Source of the DNA: Aulostomus chinensis
Taxonomy: Eukaryota > Chordata > Actinopteri > Syngnathiformes > Aulostomidae
DNA length: 64,000 nt
Direction of reading: 5' to 3'
Assembly (NCBI GenBank): GCA_037954235.1
Contig: JBBMOA010000004.1
Location: forward strand, 30,596,920-30,660,919
The notes under the pieces were generated by a model, which did not search any database, was not told where the DNA came from, and was given only the letters and a program-made list of their open reading frames with translations. Every line of letters begins with the position of its first letter. The stretch's first letter is position 1. A program made the position numbers and the translations under genes. Shown here in pieces: positions 42,420 through 53,938 of this stretch.

Positions 42420-45152
42420 TGCCTCATCAGGAGAAAATCTGGGCACAAAAGTTGGACAAGAGTGTTTGTGGAGGGGTGATTTTTTCTTTTTGCAGTGTTG
42501 TAAGTCAATGTAACTGCAGCTGAATGATTGAACTTTCTCCAAATGTCCTCAAGATGGTTTCCAAATGATAAAATTGACTTTAGGAAAATATGAATGTGCG
42601 ATGACCAATTTCTTTGCTGATTCTAGGAAGATATAGAAACAAATGATCTCTAAACTCTAGGTTGCATTGTGAGCTGAAAGGAATTGAAAGTTGTTTCAAG
42701 TATGAAGGGAAAATCAAGTAGACACATTTGAAAATAAATACTGACCAATGGAGTTGCCTTTGGGACTCCTACATTAAATAATGATGGGTTCAATCCAAAC
42801 ACCTGAGCACAAATCTACAAAGACTATTATATCAGACATTGAGAGGACAAAGATTGATGTCTGAATGTGTTAGGACCGGCTCAGAGGTGCAGCAAAACCT
42901 GGTAGCAGCAAATCACCATTTATTAAAGTAAATAATCAACCATGTGAGGTGTGGAAGTCAGTGTCAGCAGTGGAGGTGAGTGTGTGATGTGATGTCAATG
43001 TGTACTGCATGTTGTTGGTGGAAAACAAGGAAAAACAAAAGGACAACATCTCGCCGGCTGAGCGCAGAAGGGAGACAAATGTCTGGGAAGGCGGGGTTAA
43101 ACAGGCCTAACTGGGAACACTGGCCTGGTGCTCCCAGTCAGCCTGATGACCAGACCTGCAAAGACACAAAAACACCCACCAACAGGAGGTTGAACACACC
43201 ATGCTGCATAGGACCCAGGCCTGGGGCCGTCACCAGTGTTCCCATAGAAACCACCAGTGTAGTCCAGTATTGGGAACATGAACTGTGTGATAATACTTTT
43301 CCATACTTCTTGTGGAAAAAGTCAACAACAAAAGTAATTTTAGCCCACCAGATATTTGCTTGGACACTGAGTTCATGTGAAATTTAAATGACAGCTGAGA
43401 ATCACGCCAGAGGCCTGGATATTCAAAGTCTTCAACTTTTGCTTTTGTTGTTCCATCAAGAAAGCCAATGAGCAGTTAGTTGACAACCAAGAATCAGGTC
43501 AAACGGAAAACAACAAACGATATGAGGTTTTTCTTGTTTCTTGATGGGCAGCCAAAAATATTTTCAGCATTGGATCATTAAAGTCTGTTTCATTTCTGAT
43601 GTCGTGTTCTAAAATAATTGCTCACCTAAGAGGATTCTAAAAAGTCAGACTTTCTCAGTGATATTCTCTTCTCAGGCTTTCAAATCTTTTACATTTCCAT
43701 TTTCCACAAGTGAGTAGAAAGTTGTTACTCTCTTTGAATCCAGGATTTAAATCTAGGGTTCATTTCATGAGGCTTGAACCCTGGATTAAAAGCACATCAT
43801 TAAATGACTTGTAGTGATATTCTCCTGTTAACATTCCAAATTAGTCATTGAGATTTGGACATTGCGGAAACATTTTTTCCAGATTTTGATGGGCCAGTAG
43901 AGCAGGAACTGGGGCTCATTCATGGTGTGGTTTAATTTTGAGCCTGGGTTTCTTCCCCTGCAAGATAAATCTGGAAAGCATTTTTTTCAATTCAGAAACG
44001 GTTTTGAAGGCAATTTCTCCAGTTGGTCCTGGAACTAGAAAGAGATCTTGTGGTCGGACATTTATTTTTACTCTATCAATCCTGTGACTCAGACTCAGAA
44101 AGGAAATGGAGTTCCATCTTCTTCTATCATCTTCAAGGAGTTCTGGCCCCAATCCAGGTGGAGGTTTTCCTCCATGTGTTCTGGAGGTGAGTGATTAAAG
44201 GTCAGAACCTGTGTTTTAGAATGAAGAATTAATATCCAGCAGAGCTTCCCAGTGTTTCAAAGAGTTTTATTAATGCAGGTCCTGTGTTAGGGGGCTCACT
44301 TCAATATGTTAAAACATCATCAGCGTCTAGCACCACCTTGTGTTCTTCTCCATTTATGTAGACACCCTTAATATTTGTGGTCTCTCTCAACCACTGTACG
44401 AGGGGCTCGATATAAAGAGCTGGAAGCAGCAGGAACTGGGGGGTCATGTCTCATGGTCTCTCTTATTTTGATATCCCATTTGTGTCCTTTTCTTCCTGTT
44501 TTAGTTTGATGTCGAACCTCCCCTCTCATTTTCAGGTTACTTCACTTGCCCTTGTCTTCTGTTTGCCTGAGTCTCTCGGTGCATCCGAATAGACGTCAGG
44601 ACTCTGACAGGGAACGACCTCAGCAGAGACTCCTCTATTTAGAGGAAAGGAGAGCTGAGAGAACACTTTTTTGACATCATTCAACATCCTCAGGGACGAT
44701 CGTTTACAAAGTTCGATTCAATATAGGACACATAAAATCACACCACATGAAGCAGGCTAATGAATAATAAATCAAATATAAAAATGCTTCATTTTAAGAT
44801 CTAGAATATCTTGTGAATATCTGGAGCTTAATTCCAGCAGCAGACCTCCTCAGGTGATGGAATTTATATTTGACATGTTTACCATTAAATGAGACACATT
44901 TGCAGTCCATTGAAATCTACTTGTGTTCATGGTGAGTTGATTTCAAAACATGAGCTGACAGAATCTACGTTTAGGGAGGAACCACCATATCCAGGGGTCT
45001 GGACCTTTTTGTCGTCAGAGCCATCAAAGTAGCAGACTAAGCGAGCAGACATTAGCATTGAGAAGAAACTGACCAAACACCGCCCTATAGCATTGTGGGA
45101 AATTTCTGCTTGGTTTGTGTCCATCAATACACACAAGAAATTTGTCTCATGC
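42420..45152. other. No gene recognised
   Basis: Bases 42420-42560 are a diverged copy of repeat F (13115-13250). The remainder has no supported exon or RNA gene. Confidence 0.5.
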
Positions 45153-45224
45153 TGCCGTGACCTGGAGTCGAACCGGGGTTGCTGCAGCCACAACACAGAG
45201 TATTAACCACTATACGATCAGGGC
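45153..45224 (-). tRNA. tRNA-His(GTG)
   Basis: A 72-base cloverleaf on the minus strand with D arm TCGTATAGTGGTTAATAC, anticodon loop TTGTGGC (GTG) and B box GGTTCGACTCC. The acceptor stem has one C-C mismatch (position 4 with 69) and the T stem one C-A mismatch relative to the vertebrate consensus. Expression is uncertain. Confidence 0.8.
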
Positions 45225-47384
45225 CTCCTCAACAGCAGATCGAGCTTCCATGTCTTTGTCTAAGGTGAGATCAAAGAAAGAATTCTAAGATCAAACACAA
45301 AACTCTGAGATCAAAGGTTGAAGTTCCCCAAGATTCAATTTTAGCTCAGACCCTCTTCAAGGTGGAACCAGCAGAGGAGCTCAGTAGAGACAACTGGACA
45401 GCAGCAGGACAGAACAGAGGCTCTCCACAATGGCAGGAGACAGGAAACAGGTTTGGACCATCTGGGCTTCTGTCCACTTTGATGGTTTTTAAAACATTGA
45501 AGGAAATTGTAAAAATCAACATTTTGTTTAAATCATGATTTCTAGTTGAGTGTGTTTGCTCATCTGTTCCAGAAGCTTCTTCTAGAGTTGACCCTGGATG
45601 AGTGGAGGGACCTTTTTGATCATCATGACTGGTTTTTGATGCCCTGATGGTGCATCGGGGTCATCATGGTCCTCCACCATCTGCAGGGGTTCCAGGACTG
45701 TTGTGGTGTTTGTGGGAACTAAAGGGAGAAGCTGAGACCTGGAGAGGAAGTCCTGCACTTCAGCAGACCTCTCAACACCTGCAGCATTTTTTCAGCTCCA
45801 CCAAACCCAACATTCACTGCCTCCTCATCATCTGGGCATCAAAAGCAGCTCAGACCTGCTGCAGCTCAGCAGACCTCAGCCATTTTTAGGATATCTCAAT
45901 GATTCTCCTTCACATGATTTTCATTCAGAAACAATAGAATTGTCAAATATCACAACAGTTTTCAGCTTGCTGGTCAACAGTATTTCAACTTCCATTCCAC
46001 TGTGTAATGCAGTGACTGATGTGTACTATATGCAGTACTAATCAAGTACAGCCCTGACTGATACTTTATCTCCAATGCTAGGAAGGATAAGAATGTTGAA
46101 ATGGACCAACCAGGAATAGAATCTCAAGTCATGTCTACTTTACTGAGCAGCACTCAGTTAATTTCAGGAAACACAAGACATTTTTACCATATGTCAATGA
46201 AGTAGTCAGCAAAATAAATATGACACTAAACAGTAGTTGAGGGAGAGCAGAGCTGGAAATAAGACATGACTGGAAGGGGAATAAATCTAAAACATGCAGA
46301 ACCAGAACACAGCCACAGCTTTCTGTCATTTTCTGTCTCAAATACTTGACAAGTTTCAACTTGGTCCAAAACCTGCTCACCTCTCTGGGTGTCAAGTGTG
46401 TCTGCACCGTCTGACCAAACTTTGTCAAATGTGTGAGTCTTATTTCCTCAAATCAACTCTGGGCAGTGTTGACTGCAAAAAGAAAAAAAGTGGAAAAAAT
46501 AATGGAGTCTTTGCCAGAAGTTCCTTCTGGCTCAGGCCCTAAAAAGTGCTGTCAAGTCACGTTAGAACCAAGCTCTGGACCAAAGTCTGGTGCTTTTTCA
46601 ATTTTCAGTCAGTGAGTAATGTTCTATTCATTTATGTAACTCTATCTCACATTGATACAGAGAGTTGTTTTTAATCTTTTAAATCATGTGACCATCATTA
46701 TAACAGCTGTTGACCTTGTTTGAACTATTTGATGGTGCTAAATATTGCCAGCTTGCTAACGTTAACTAGCTAACATTAGCTAGCCAGCTAATATTATTTT
46801 CCAATTTCAGGCCTAAATTTGGGATTGACTGTTGAAATTGTTCACCTCACTTTTGTAACTCAAGTTTTTGTATTGATGATGTCATTGTAACTACCTTTCT
46901 GATTCTTTACATTCATTAAATGTTTGCTAGCCTGCTCTTGCAGTGTATTCCATCCTTAGACATCTATTCATACTGCATTGACTGCTAAGGCTCGCTACAG
47001 CAGCGTGCCCACAGGGCGGCCATGTTGGAACAGGGCTACTTGCTCCTACATTGCATCCGGAGATATTTGTTTCCTGTACTGTAGGGTTTCTTCGTGTATG
47101 TGTGGTGTACTTGCTTTCCCAGATGACTGCCGTCTTTGTCATGTGGGCTGACATGTTGAAGTGTCAGCACAGGTCATAGCACTCAGACTTAACTCTCATT
47201 CTCCTCCAAGTATTCTTTCCACCTCATACTCCTGCATATATTAAAGTGAACAGGGAACACAAATTTATGCACAACTTCTGCTGTGTATTCATCCACAGTC
47301 ACTAAACAACAACCAAACCAAACAAAAGGGGGTTTGCTAGCATGGCGATCAGCTGTAGTTCACCATCGTATCCAGGTCACATGA
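45225..47384. other. No gene recognised
   Basis: Intergenic sequence. A cluster of GCTAGC/TTAACTAGCTAAC motifs lies near 46745-46795. No supported exon. Confidence 0.5.
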
Positions 47385-47606
47385 GTCAGGAGTAGCATGG
47401 CCGTCTGGCAACCAAAGGGTGGCTTGTTTGATCCTCACCCCCCCCCCCCCCCCCCCGTGACCCCTAATTGCTCTTGATGTGTAGGTTGGCTCCTTGCATG
47501 GCAGCCTTCACCATCAGTGTGTGAGTGTGTGTGAATGAGAGGACATTGTTCAGCTCCTTGAGTGCTGCTGAGGTAGAAAGGCGCTGTACAAATTGAGTCC
47601 TTTAAA
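47385..47606 (+). mobile_element. SINE-like repeat, second type
   Basis: It starts GGAGTAGCATGGCCGTCTGG and later has GTGTGTGAATGAGAGGACAT and AAAGGCGCTGTACAAATTGA, the 3' form common to several fish SINEs. A 20-base C-run interrupts it near 47438. It differs from the SINE at 33203. Confidence 0.5.
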
Positions 47607-47757
47607 CATTTCTTTCCCGGCTGCTTCTAGCGGCGCTGTCGTCACTTCCTGTGACCTTGGGGCGAAAGGGGTCCCCCTTCAGAATAAGTTTTATATCATT
47701 ATGTTACTTCCTCTTCAACATGCCTTTAGCAGACCAACTCACAGAACAAGACAGTGA

Positions 47758-47840
47758 GGTAGTGTGGCCGAGCAGTCTAAGGCGCTGGATTAAGGCTCTC
47801 ACTTTCTGAGGAGGTGTTGGTTCAAATCCCATCACTGCCA
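47758..47840 (+). tRNA. tRNA-Leu(AAG), anticodon stem damaged
   Basis: An 83-base type II tRNA: GGTAGTGTGGCCGAGCAG, anticodon loop TTAAGGC (AAG), long variable arm, B box GGTTCAAATCC. The acceptor stem is fully paired with one G-T pair. The 3' side of the anticodon stem reads TCTCA, leaving two mismatches with CTGGA, and the T stem has one mismatch. It is probably a decaying copy. Confidence 0.72.
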
Positions 47841-48094
47841 TCATATCCCAGGTCACTGGAGAGGTGTGGCAGGTCTTTCACAGCCTCTCTTCTTTCTTCC
47901 ACTGATATCTTCAAACCTGTGATCTAAAGAAGAATCCTCCTCTGAGTCCACAGACCTGAGCATCGCTGCTCTGATGACCATGTTACCTCCTGTGTGTCGG
48001 TGAGGTAGTCAGTTGTTCCTTTTTATTTTATGACAAAGTCCTCATTGTTAATTAAATAATATAAATTCTTTACTTGAAGTTTCACGCTGTTTCG

Positions 48095-48760
48095 ATTAAA
48101 AAAGGCGAGTTCCTGGAGAAGATCTTCCAGGGCGTCCAGGTTAAAGCGGTGCCCCAGCTGGCACCAGGATCTGACCCAGGTCCTGCATGTGAGATACTGT
48201 CAGTTCTGTTCTGCCCTGCTCACAACCACAGGCTGGTGTTGAGGCCTGCAGCAACCAGGACCCCAGTCACCAAGTGTATAAAGGCTGGTCATTGTGGCAG
48301 TGGGAGGAGTCAAAATGAAGACGGACCAATGTGAGCAGGACGTGACTGGAAAAGTAGGAAGAACTTGACCATGTTTCCTACAGTACCCAGGAGGCTTGGT
48401 AGTTGTTGAAGGTAGCTACAAAAGCAAAGAGCAGACAGCAGGATATAAAAAGAAAAGATCCAGACAAAAACTAAAACATTAGTCAGATCAAATTCAGATT
48501 AAAGCAAGAGCCTCCAGATCAAAGTCAGAATTCCTGATGATGTCATCAGGGCTTTGACAGTAACTAGAATTCTGTCTTTGATCTCAGGAGGACATGAAAG
48601 AAACACAATTGAGGAAAGTAGAAGAGAGCACATTCAGCTTCATTAGAAACACTTGAACTGTTGAACAGTAGAATTTGTTTGAAACAGTTTTCAACACTGA
48701 GTGACAGGATTGAAGAGGAAAGATTTTTCTACTTTAAATTTAATGATAACTTCAAAGTCA
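48095..48760 (+). repeat. Partial third copy of block C
   Basis: Direct match to 34970-35800 (for example CAGCTGGCACCAGG and GGAGGAGTCAAAATGAAGAC), lacking 35340-35560. Confidence 0.8.
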
Positions 48761-48765
48761 AGTAA

Positions 48766-50098
48766 AGTCAATTTTATTTATAAAGTGCAAAATCACAACA
48801 AAAGTTATCTCATGACACTTTACAAGTTTATCTAATGAGATCGGTACCCTGGAAGGTATGACCTTGGCCCCCAGCACGACCCTAAGGAACCTAGGAGTTC
48901 TCTTTGATCAAGATCTTGCCTTTAATGCCCACATTAAGCAAATTTCTAGGACTGCTTTCTTTCATTTGTGAAACATTGCTGAGATCAGACACATCCTGTC
49001 TCAAAAAGATGCAAGAAAACTAGTCCATGCCTTTGTCACTTCCAGGCTGGATTACTGCAATTCCCTCCTATCAGGCTGCACCAGTGGGTCCCTAAAGACT
49101 CTCCAGCTGATCCAAAATGCTGCTGCCTGCGTGTTGACGATAACTAGTAGAAGAGACCATGTCTCTCCTGTTCTGGCTTCTTTTGCTCCCTGTCAAATTC
49201 AGAAGAGAATTCAAAATTCTCCTTCTAACATACAAAGTCCTCAACAGTCAGGCTCCTTCATACCTGACAGAGCTCATAGTCTCCTATTATCCAGCTAGAA
49301 CTCTTTGCTCCCAGGATGCAGGGTTACTGGTGGTTCCTAGAGTTCTAAAAGTAGACTGGGAGCCAGAGCCTTCAGCTATCAGGCTCCCCTCCTGTGGAAC
49401 CGTCTCCCAGTTTCGGTCCGGGATGCAGACACCCTCTCGACCTTTAAGAGCAGACTAAAGACCTTCCTTTTTGATCAGGCTTATAGTTGGGCTGCTTAGG
49501 CTGGCCCTTAGATCTGCTGCTATAGGCTTAGGCTGCTGGGGGATCTCCCATGGTGCACTGGGCTTCTCTCTACTCCTCTCTGTCCTCCTATATGTGTCAT
49601 ACATAAATCATAATCATGCATATTAATAACTCGTATTCTTCTCCGGAGCCTTCAGGCTCCTCTCATCCCAGATCTGGGTGCTGCTGAAGGAGGCTGCAGA
49701 CCTGAAGAGGCTCAAGCTGCCTCCCGTAGCTCCACCTGCTCACCGTCTGTCCATCAGTCTCTTCCCTTCTCTCTCTCTTTATCTCTGTCCCTTTCTCTCC
49801 TTCTGCATATCTGTCTTCCTCCATTATCTGTCTTTGTCTCTGCCCCGCTCTCCTGCTCTCTTTCCCCCCAACCGGTCAAAGCAGAAGGCCGTCCCCATTG
49901 AGCCTGGATCTGCTCAATGTTCCTGCCTGTTAAAAGGAAGGTTTTTGTCGCCGCTGTTGCAGGATGTGCTTGCTGATGGAGAATTGTTGGGTGTAGATTC
50001 ATTGAAGGAGTTTGGTACTGGACCTGCTCTACCTGTAAAGAGTCATGAGATAAGTTTTGTTGTGATTTGGTGCAATATAAATAAAATTAACTTGACCA
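48766..50098 (+). mobile_element. L2-like LINE, 5'-truncated, with complete 3' end
   Basis: A short inverted LINE tail (48766-48826) is followed by a plus-strand LINE. Its ORF2 C-terminus spans 48830-49490, the 3' UTR 49490-50060, and it ends in GTGATTTGGTGCAATATAAA. The reverse-transcriptase catalytic box is upstream of the truncation and absent. Confidence 0.85.
48830..49490 (+). pseudogene. LINE ORF2 C-terminal fragment
   Basis: The encoded pieces include SRLDYCNSLLSGC, LQLIQNAAA, a TYKVLNSQAPSYLTEL segment and STFKSRLKTFLFDQAY, the L2-group C-terminus. The piece needs frame changes (an in-frame stop near 48968, and the frame changes near 49190 and 49370), so it is not translatable as one protein. 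It is diverged from the LINE at 2046-3343 and represents a different family or an older copy. Confidence 0.8.
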
Positions 50099-50287
50099 GT
50101 GTTATTTGTGGTCTTTTGTTAATTGCATGCCACATGAAATTATTATTAGTCACTTTTATCTCACATTTGACCTGCAGCGACAGTCTCACAGTGGCAAGAC
50201 AAGAACACTTCTACTTCTGATGATAACAGTTTGTTCAACACTGAATTTCATCCAGTACCATGTTGTCAAACACTGGAACATCCACAG

Positions 50288-50360
50288 CACCTGAACAGGG
50301 ACTTGAACCCTGGACCCTCAGATTAAAAGTCTGATGCTCTACCGTCTGAGCTACTCAGGC
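50288..50360 (-). tRNA. tRNA-Lys(TTT)
   Basis: Inverted partner of 16019-16091. The minus strand has anticodon loop CTTTTAA and an intact B box GGTTCAAGTCC, so this copy keeps the promoter C that the left copy lost. The acceptor stem GCCTGAG pairs with TTCAGGT using G-T pairs. Confidence 0.87.
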
Positions 50361-50603
50361 TCTTTCTACAGCATTTAGACAGGAAAAGAAACACCTGTGA
50401 AGGTCAAACTGATGCTTTATTGACTTGTTCAATCCTCCATGTTAAAGTCCAGCATGCTTTTGATTGGCTCTGATTCTCTGTGGCAAAATCCAACAAGAGG
50501 CTCCAAAAATGTCTTGAATGTCATCAGAATGCACAGGACAAGAAGTTAGTTTCCTTCATGTCTGCAGTTCCTCCACTGGAAAGTAAAGTCAATGCTGTTC
50601 CTC

Positions 50604-50676
50604 TGCTGAAACCTGGGATCGGACCAGGGACCTTTAGATCTTCAGTCTAACGCTCTCCCAACTGAGCTATTTCAGC
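50604..50676 (-). tRNA. tRNA-Phe(GAA)
   Basis: Inverted partner of 15703-15775 and identical to it across the tRNA, including the GGTCCGATCCC B box. Confidence 0.88.
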
Positions 50677-51531
50677 TCTGAGTGAGGGCCCTGCTTCTCT
50701 CATTTTATAATCTCTTCCACTCTCACTAGAACTTAGAGAGGATTTGAGCTTCTGAAGTCATGACACATTGAACAGTTCGACAGGACCATTTTTGATGAAT
50801 GTCTGAATCACACAAGCCTCTTTTGTTTGTCTTCTGCCCAGTTGCCTCAACATTGTGTGAGCCAATAATTCCACATCTGTACCAGACACACCTCTGGTTG
50901 GTGGGTTTTATGGATCTTTCTGTTCTAACAGTGTCTTTTATCTTAAATATGCCACTTTCACATGAAAACATCAATAACAGGACAATATCAAAACTATTAT
51001 TGCTGCTGTTGCTGTTGTTGGTTGTGTGTCTGTCTTCCATCCCCCTGTCCCTCTGTCTTTCTCTCTGCTTGTCTTTCACCCTCATCTTGTTCCCCATCTT
51101 TTTGTCATTCTCTCCCTCCTTTCTCTCTGTCTTTTGTCTTTTCTTCTCTATATTTGTCTTCTGCTGCCCCAGGATCAGCTCCTATCACTCAGTGGTCCAG
51201 AACCATTCTGAAGCCTGATCATGAATGTGAGCAAAGCTCTTGGAACAGGCCTGCTGCCACCACAACTAAGATCCTGCAGGTCACTAGAAACTCCAGTGTC
51301 CAGCTGACAAGTGGACTTTCCTCTGATCTGTGGTGGTGCTGAGTTTAGCAAACATCTCCAACAAGAAGATGAAGGAGGCCATCAACTCCTCCAAGCTCAA
51401 CATCTATACTGGCTTTACTGGGAGATCAGGAGGTCAAAGCAGATCTTCACCCTCCCTCCACCTCAGGTGGTTTCTACTCACAGAGATGAGGGGCCAGTTC
51501 AAACCAGCTCCCTGAAGCCATCCCCCCCCCC

Positions 51532-51550
51532 AACACACACACACACACAC

Positions 51551-51596
<46 letters not shown>
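51532..51596 (+). repeat. (CA)n microsatellite
   Basis: A long CA tract with one CG interruption, preceded by a C-run. Confidence 0.95.
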
Positions 51597-51598
<2 letters not shown>

Positions 51599-51758
51599 TT
51601 TCTGCAAATGTGGCTTCAGTGTCTTTGATTCTAGTCTCTTATTTCATGGTTCAGTTGTTGATCACATAATTTCGACGACCAAAAAAAAAACGACCAAATC
51701 GTTACTCGACGTACAACATTGGCAATAAAGTCTTTTCTGGTTCTGACCCCCCCTCCCC

Positions 51759-51759
<1 letters not shown>

Positions 51760-51842
<83 letters not shown>
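51760..51842 (+). repeat. (CA)n microsatellite, long
   Basis: About 41 uninterrupted CA units. The flanks on both sides resemble those of the 51532 tract (CCCCAACACA start; TATTTCTGCAAATG after), so the tract plus flank is itself a tandem duplication of about 240 bp. Confidence 0.95.
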
Positions 51843-51844
<2 letters not shown>

Positions 51845-52313
51845 ATATTTCTGCAAATGCGGCTTCAGTTTCTTTGATTCTGGTCTCTTATTTCATGGTT
51901 CAGTTGTTGACACTCGGTCTTTTCCCAGCGTTCCTGTTATCTTGTCTCTCCTGCTTCATGTAAATTAAAAGAATATTTTTCAAGTTGATCTGAAACTAAG
52001 CTGAGACTAGTTAGACTGTGGATGACCGACACTCTCTGGGTTTAGCAGCAGCTCAGCCACCTCATGTGATTGAACTACTGTGTTTGTACCAGCACACTAC
52101 AACTGGAGAACAGTCCATTTATTTGACTTCTTGACATACGGAACACAGAACATCAGAGCAGTTGAGGGCCGACTGGAGCAAACAGTGAGGGAGTCAATCC
52201 AGAAATGCAGCTGCTGCCTCCAGGACATGAGCCAGTTGATTTGAGCCGTTTCAAACACACGTCTATCTGAACCATGCAGATCAACAACACCTCCAACAGG
52301 AAGCCTACCTGAG

Positions 52314-52540
52314 TAATAACTCAGTAACGACAACCTTCTTTTTTGTATTAATATATTTACTTGGTAGAATTGCAGGCGAAACAATAACACGCTGTGGCAA
52401 CGGCCGTTCACAAAACAGACTGCCGGGTAGAGCCCGCGCATACCGCAATACAGGTTGGGTAGTACCGTAAATGCACTAACATAGTAGTGGACCTGTGGGT
52501 AACAAAAAATATATGGCAGTACATGAACAAAACGTTTTCA
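52314..52540 (-). repeat. Copia copy 2, 3' LTR
   Basis: 227 bp. The plus strand begins TAATAACTCAG, where the partner LTR begins TGATAACTCAG, so the terminal TG is mutated here, and it ends TTTTCA. Confidence 0.88.
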
Positions 52541-52569
52541 ATCTCTCACTTTTCTTTTCTTTTTTTCTT
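52541..52569 (-). other. Copia polypurine tract
   Basis: On the minus strand this is a purine-rich run (AAGAAAAAAAGAAAAGAAAA) directly before the 3' LTR, the expected primer site for second-strand DNA. Confidence 0.75.
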
Positions 52570-52744
52570 GAAACAATATTTCAAAAGGCAGACATATAAA
52601 AGTGTGAACATGGTCACAACAAAAAAACCCTTCTGTAGTAAATAAAGTATATTACAGTTCCTAAACAGAATAGTAGTCTCTATTCCATTTTCCAGACTCC
52701 AACACTGAGTGCCTTTAAGAGCTGAAGTGCGGATGCACCTCGTT

Positions 52745-53316
52745 TTGTCAAGCAATCAGCTTACTGGTCTCCAGTAGGTGCCCACTGTATTTGTTGGATT
52801 CTTCTACACTCAAGAAGTTCCTTGATGCCACTAATTTCAATGCGAAGTCTTTTCTCTGTCTGACTTAGTAGATTTGATGGCATCGGCAACAGAGTGGTTA
52901 TCAGTGACACACACTGTTGGTAAGACATGCTGTGTTATATTCCCTGTGGTGAGTTCTGCATACAAGTCAGACAAAGAAATGGCACTGTCAACGGCATATG
53001 CAAGGGCAAGAGTTTCTCCAGCAAGTGTGCTGCGAACCACTCTCCTGATCTTTTTGGACTGCCAATAAACAGGTGAGAATCTACCGTCCTCACCCATCAG
53101 CACAATGAGATGTCCCCCTTGAGTGCCACCTTCCGGAAGGTTTCCCAGTGAGGCATCACAGAAGACCACCAGCTTTAGAGAGCTGTCTTTTCCAAGGTTC
53201 TGAAACTTCAGTGCTACTTGTTCTGGTTTTAACTTTTTCACCACCTTGTTTGTGTCATGTAAAGTCTGCACTGTAGCATGTTTTATGTTAGCTGCAAGGA
53301 CACATGTATCAAACAT
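52745..53316 (-). pseudogene. pol: Copia pol C-terminus (RNase H), copy 2
   Basis: From the Met at 53316 the frame covers the end of the reverse transcriptase and the RNase H domain: VVFCDASLGN (first catalytic Asp), YWQSKKIRRVVRSTLAGE (conserved Glu) and TVCVTDNHSV (later Asp). The frame shifts near 52850 and homologous residues continue to about 52745, past a further stop. A TGA at about 53342 separates it from the upstream part. Confidence 0.88.
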
Positions 53317-53343
53317 AATATCAGGTCTACTTGGTCTAGCGAC

Positions 53344-53916
53344 TCACAGAAGTTGACCTATTTTTGACCTCAGGTCATCAATTTCACATTCAGTTAGAGG
53401 GGCATCCCGGGTCAAAGCTCTGGTGGTGTCTATGTGAATTGGCTGTAGATTCTGTATGTAACTGTGTTGGTGCATGCATATTACTCCATTTCTAGTGACA
53501 TACTCCATGCCTACATAACGAAAGCTGTCATGTTCTTCCCTGCCTACTTGAAAGGCTGATTGCAGATGAGGGATTACTGTAGTAGAGAAATTGTGTGAAC
53601 CACCCCAGATAAAATCATCAACATGACAAGCAAGCACCCCAGACACATTACAATCATCATCTAACCAGTAGAAAATAACAGGGTCAACTTGTGATATCTT
53701 ACCCCCAGTTTGCAACATAGTTTCTTTAACTCTATTGTACCAGTACAGTGAAGCATCATTCAGTCCATAAACACATTTCTTTAGCTTCCAGACAGTTCCT
53801 TCACTCTTAGCTTCAGGTGGAGGATGGACATAAATGTCTCGGGATAGTTCATTTCCTTGAAGGAATGCTGACTTCATGTCCATAGAGTGAGGTGTCCACT
53901 GGTTTTGGCATATCAC
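53344..53916 (-). pseudogene. pol: Copia reverse transcriptase, copy 2
   Basis: RVT_2 domain: MDMKSAFLQGNELSRDIYV (first catalytic Asp), KKCVYGLNDASLYWY, and the catalytic pair in LACHVDDFIWGG. The segment is in frame from its start to the TGA at about 53342, which stands where Copia proteins usually have a Trp before VARPSRPDI. It is frameshifted from the upstream frame near 53937. Confidence 0.9.
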
Positions 53917-53938
53917 TGACGTGAGTAGTCTAAGAGAC

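Larger units (their letters stand above)
49650..51520 (-). repeat. Segmental duplication block B, right copy (inverted)
   Basis: Inverted copy of 14868-16720, with the same tRNA-Lys, tRNA-Phe and LINE tail. Confidence 0.9.

Noticed and set aside
50799..51342. Frames of 120-147 aa present in both block B copies (also 15137-15580)
   Set aside because: Presence in both copies follows from the duplication. The frames cover a CT-rich tract, differ in length between the copies and show no domain.
52314..52540. Solo LTR
   Set aside because: The LTR is joined to a polypurine tract and pol of the same element, so it is the 3' LTR of copy 2.
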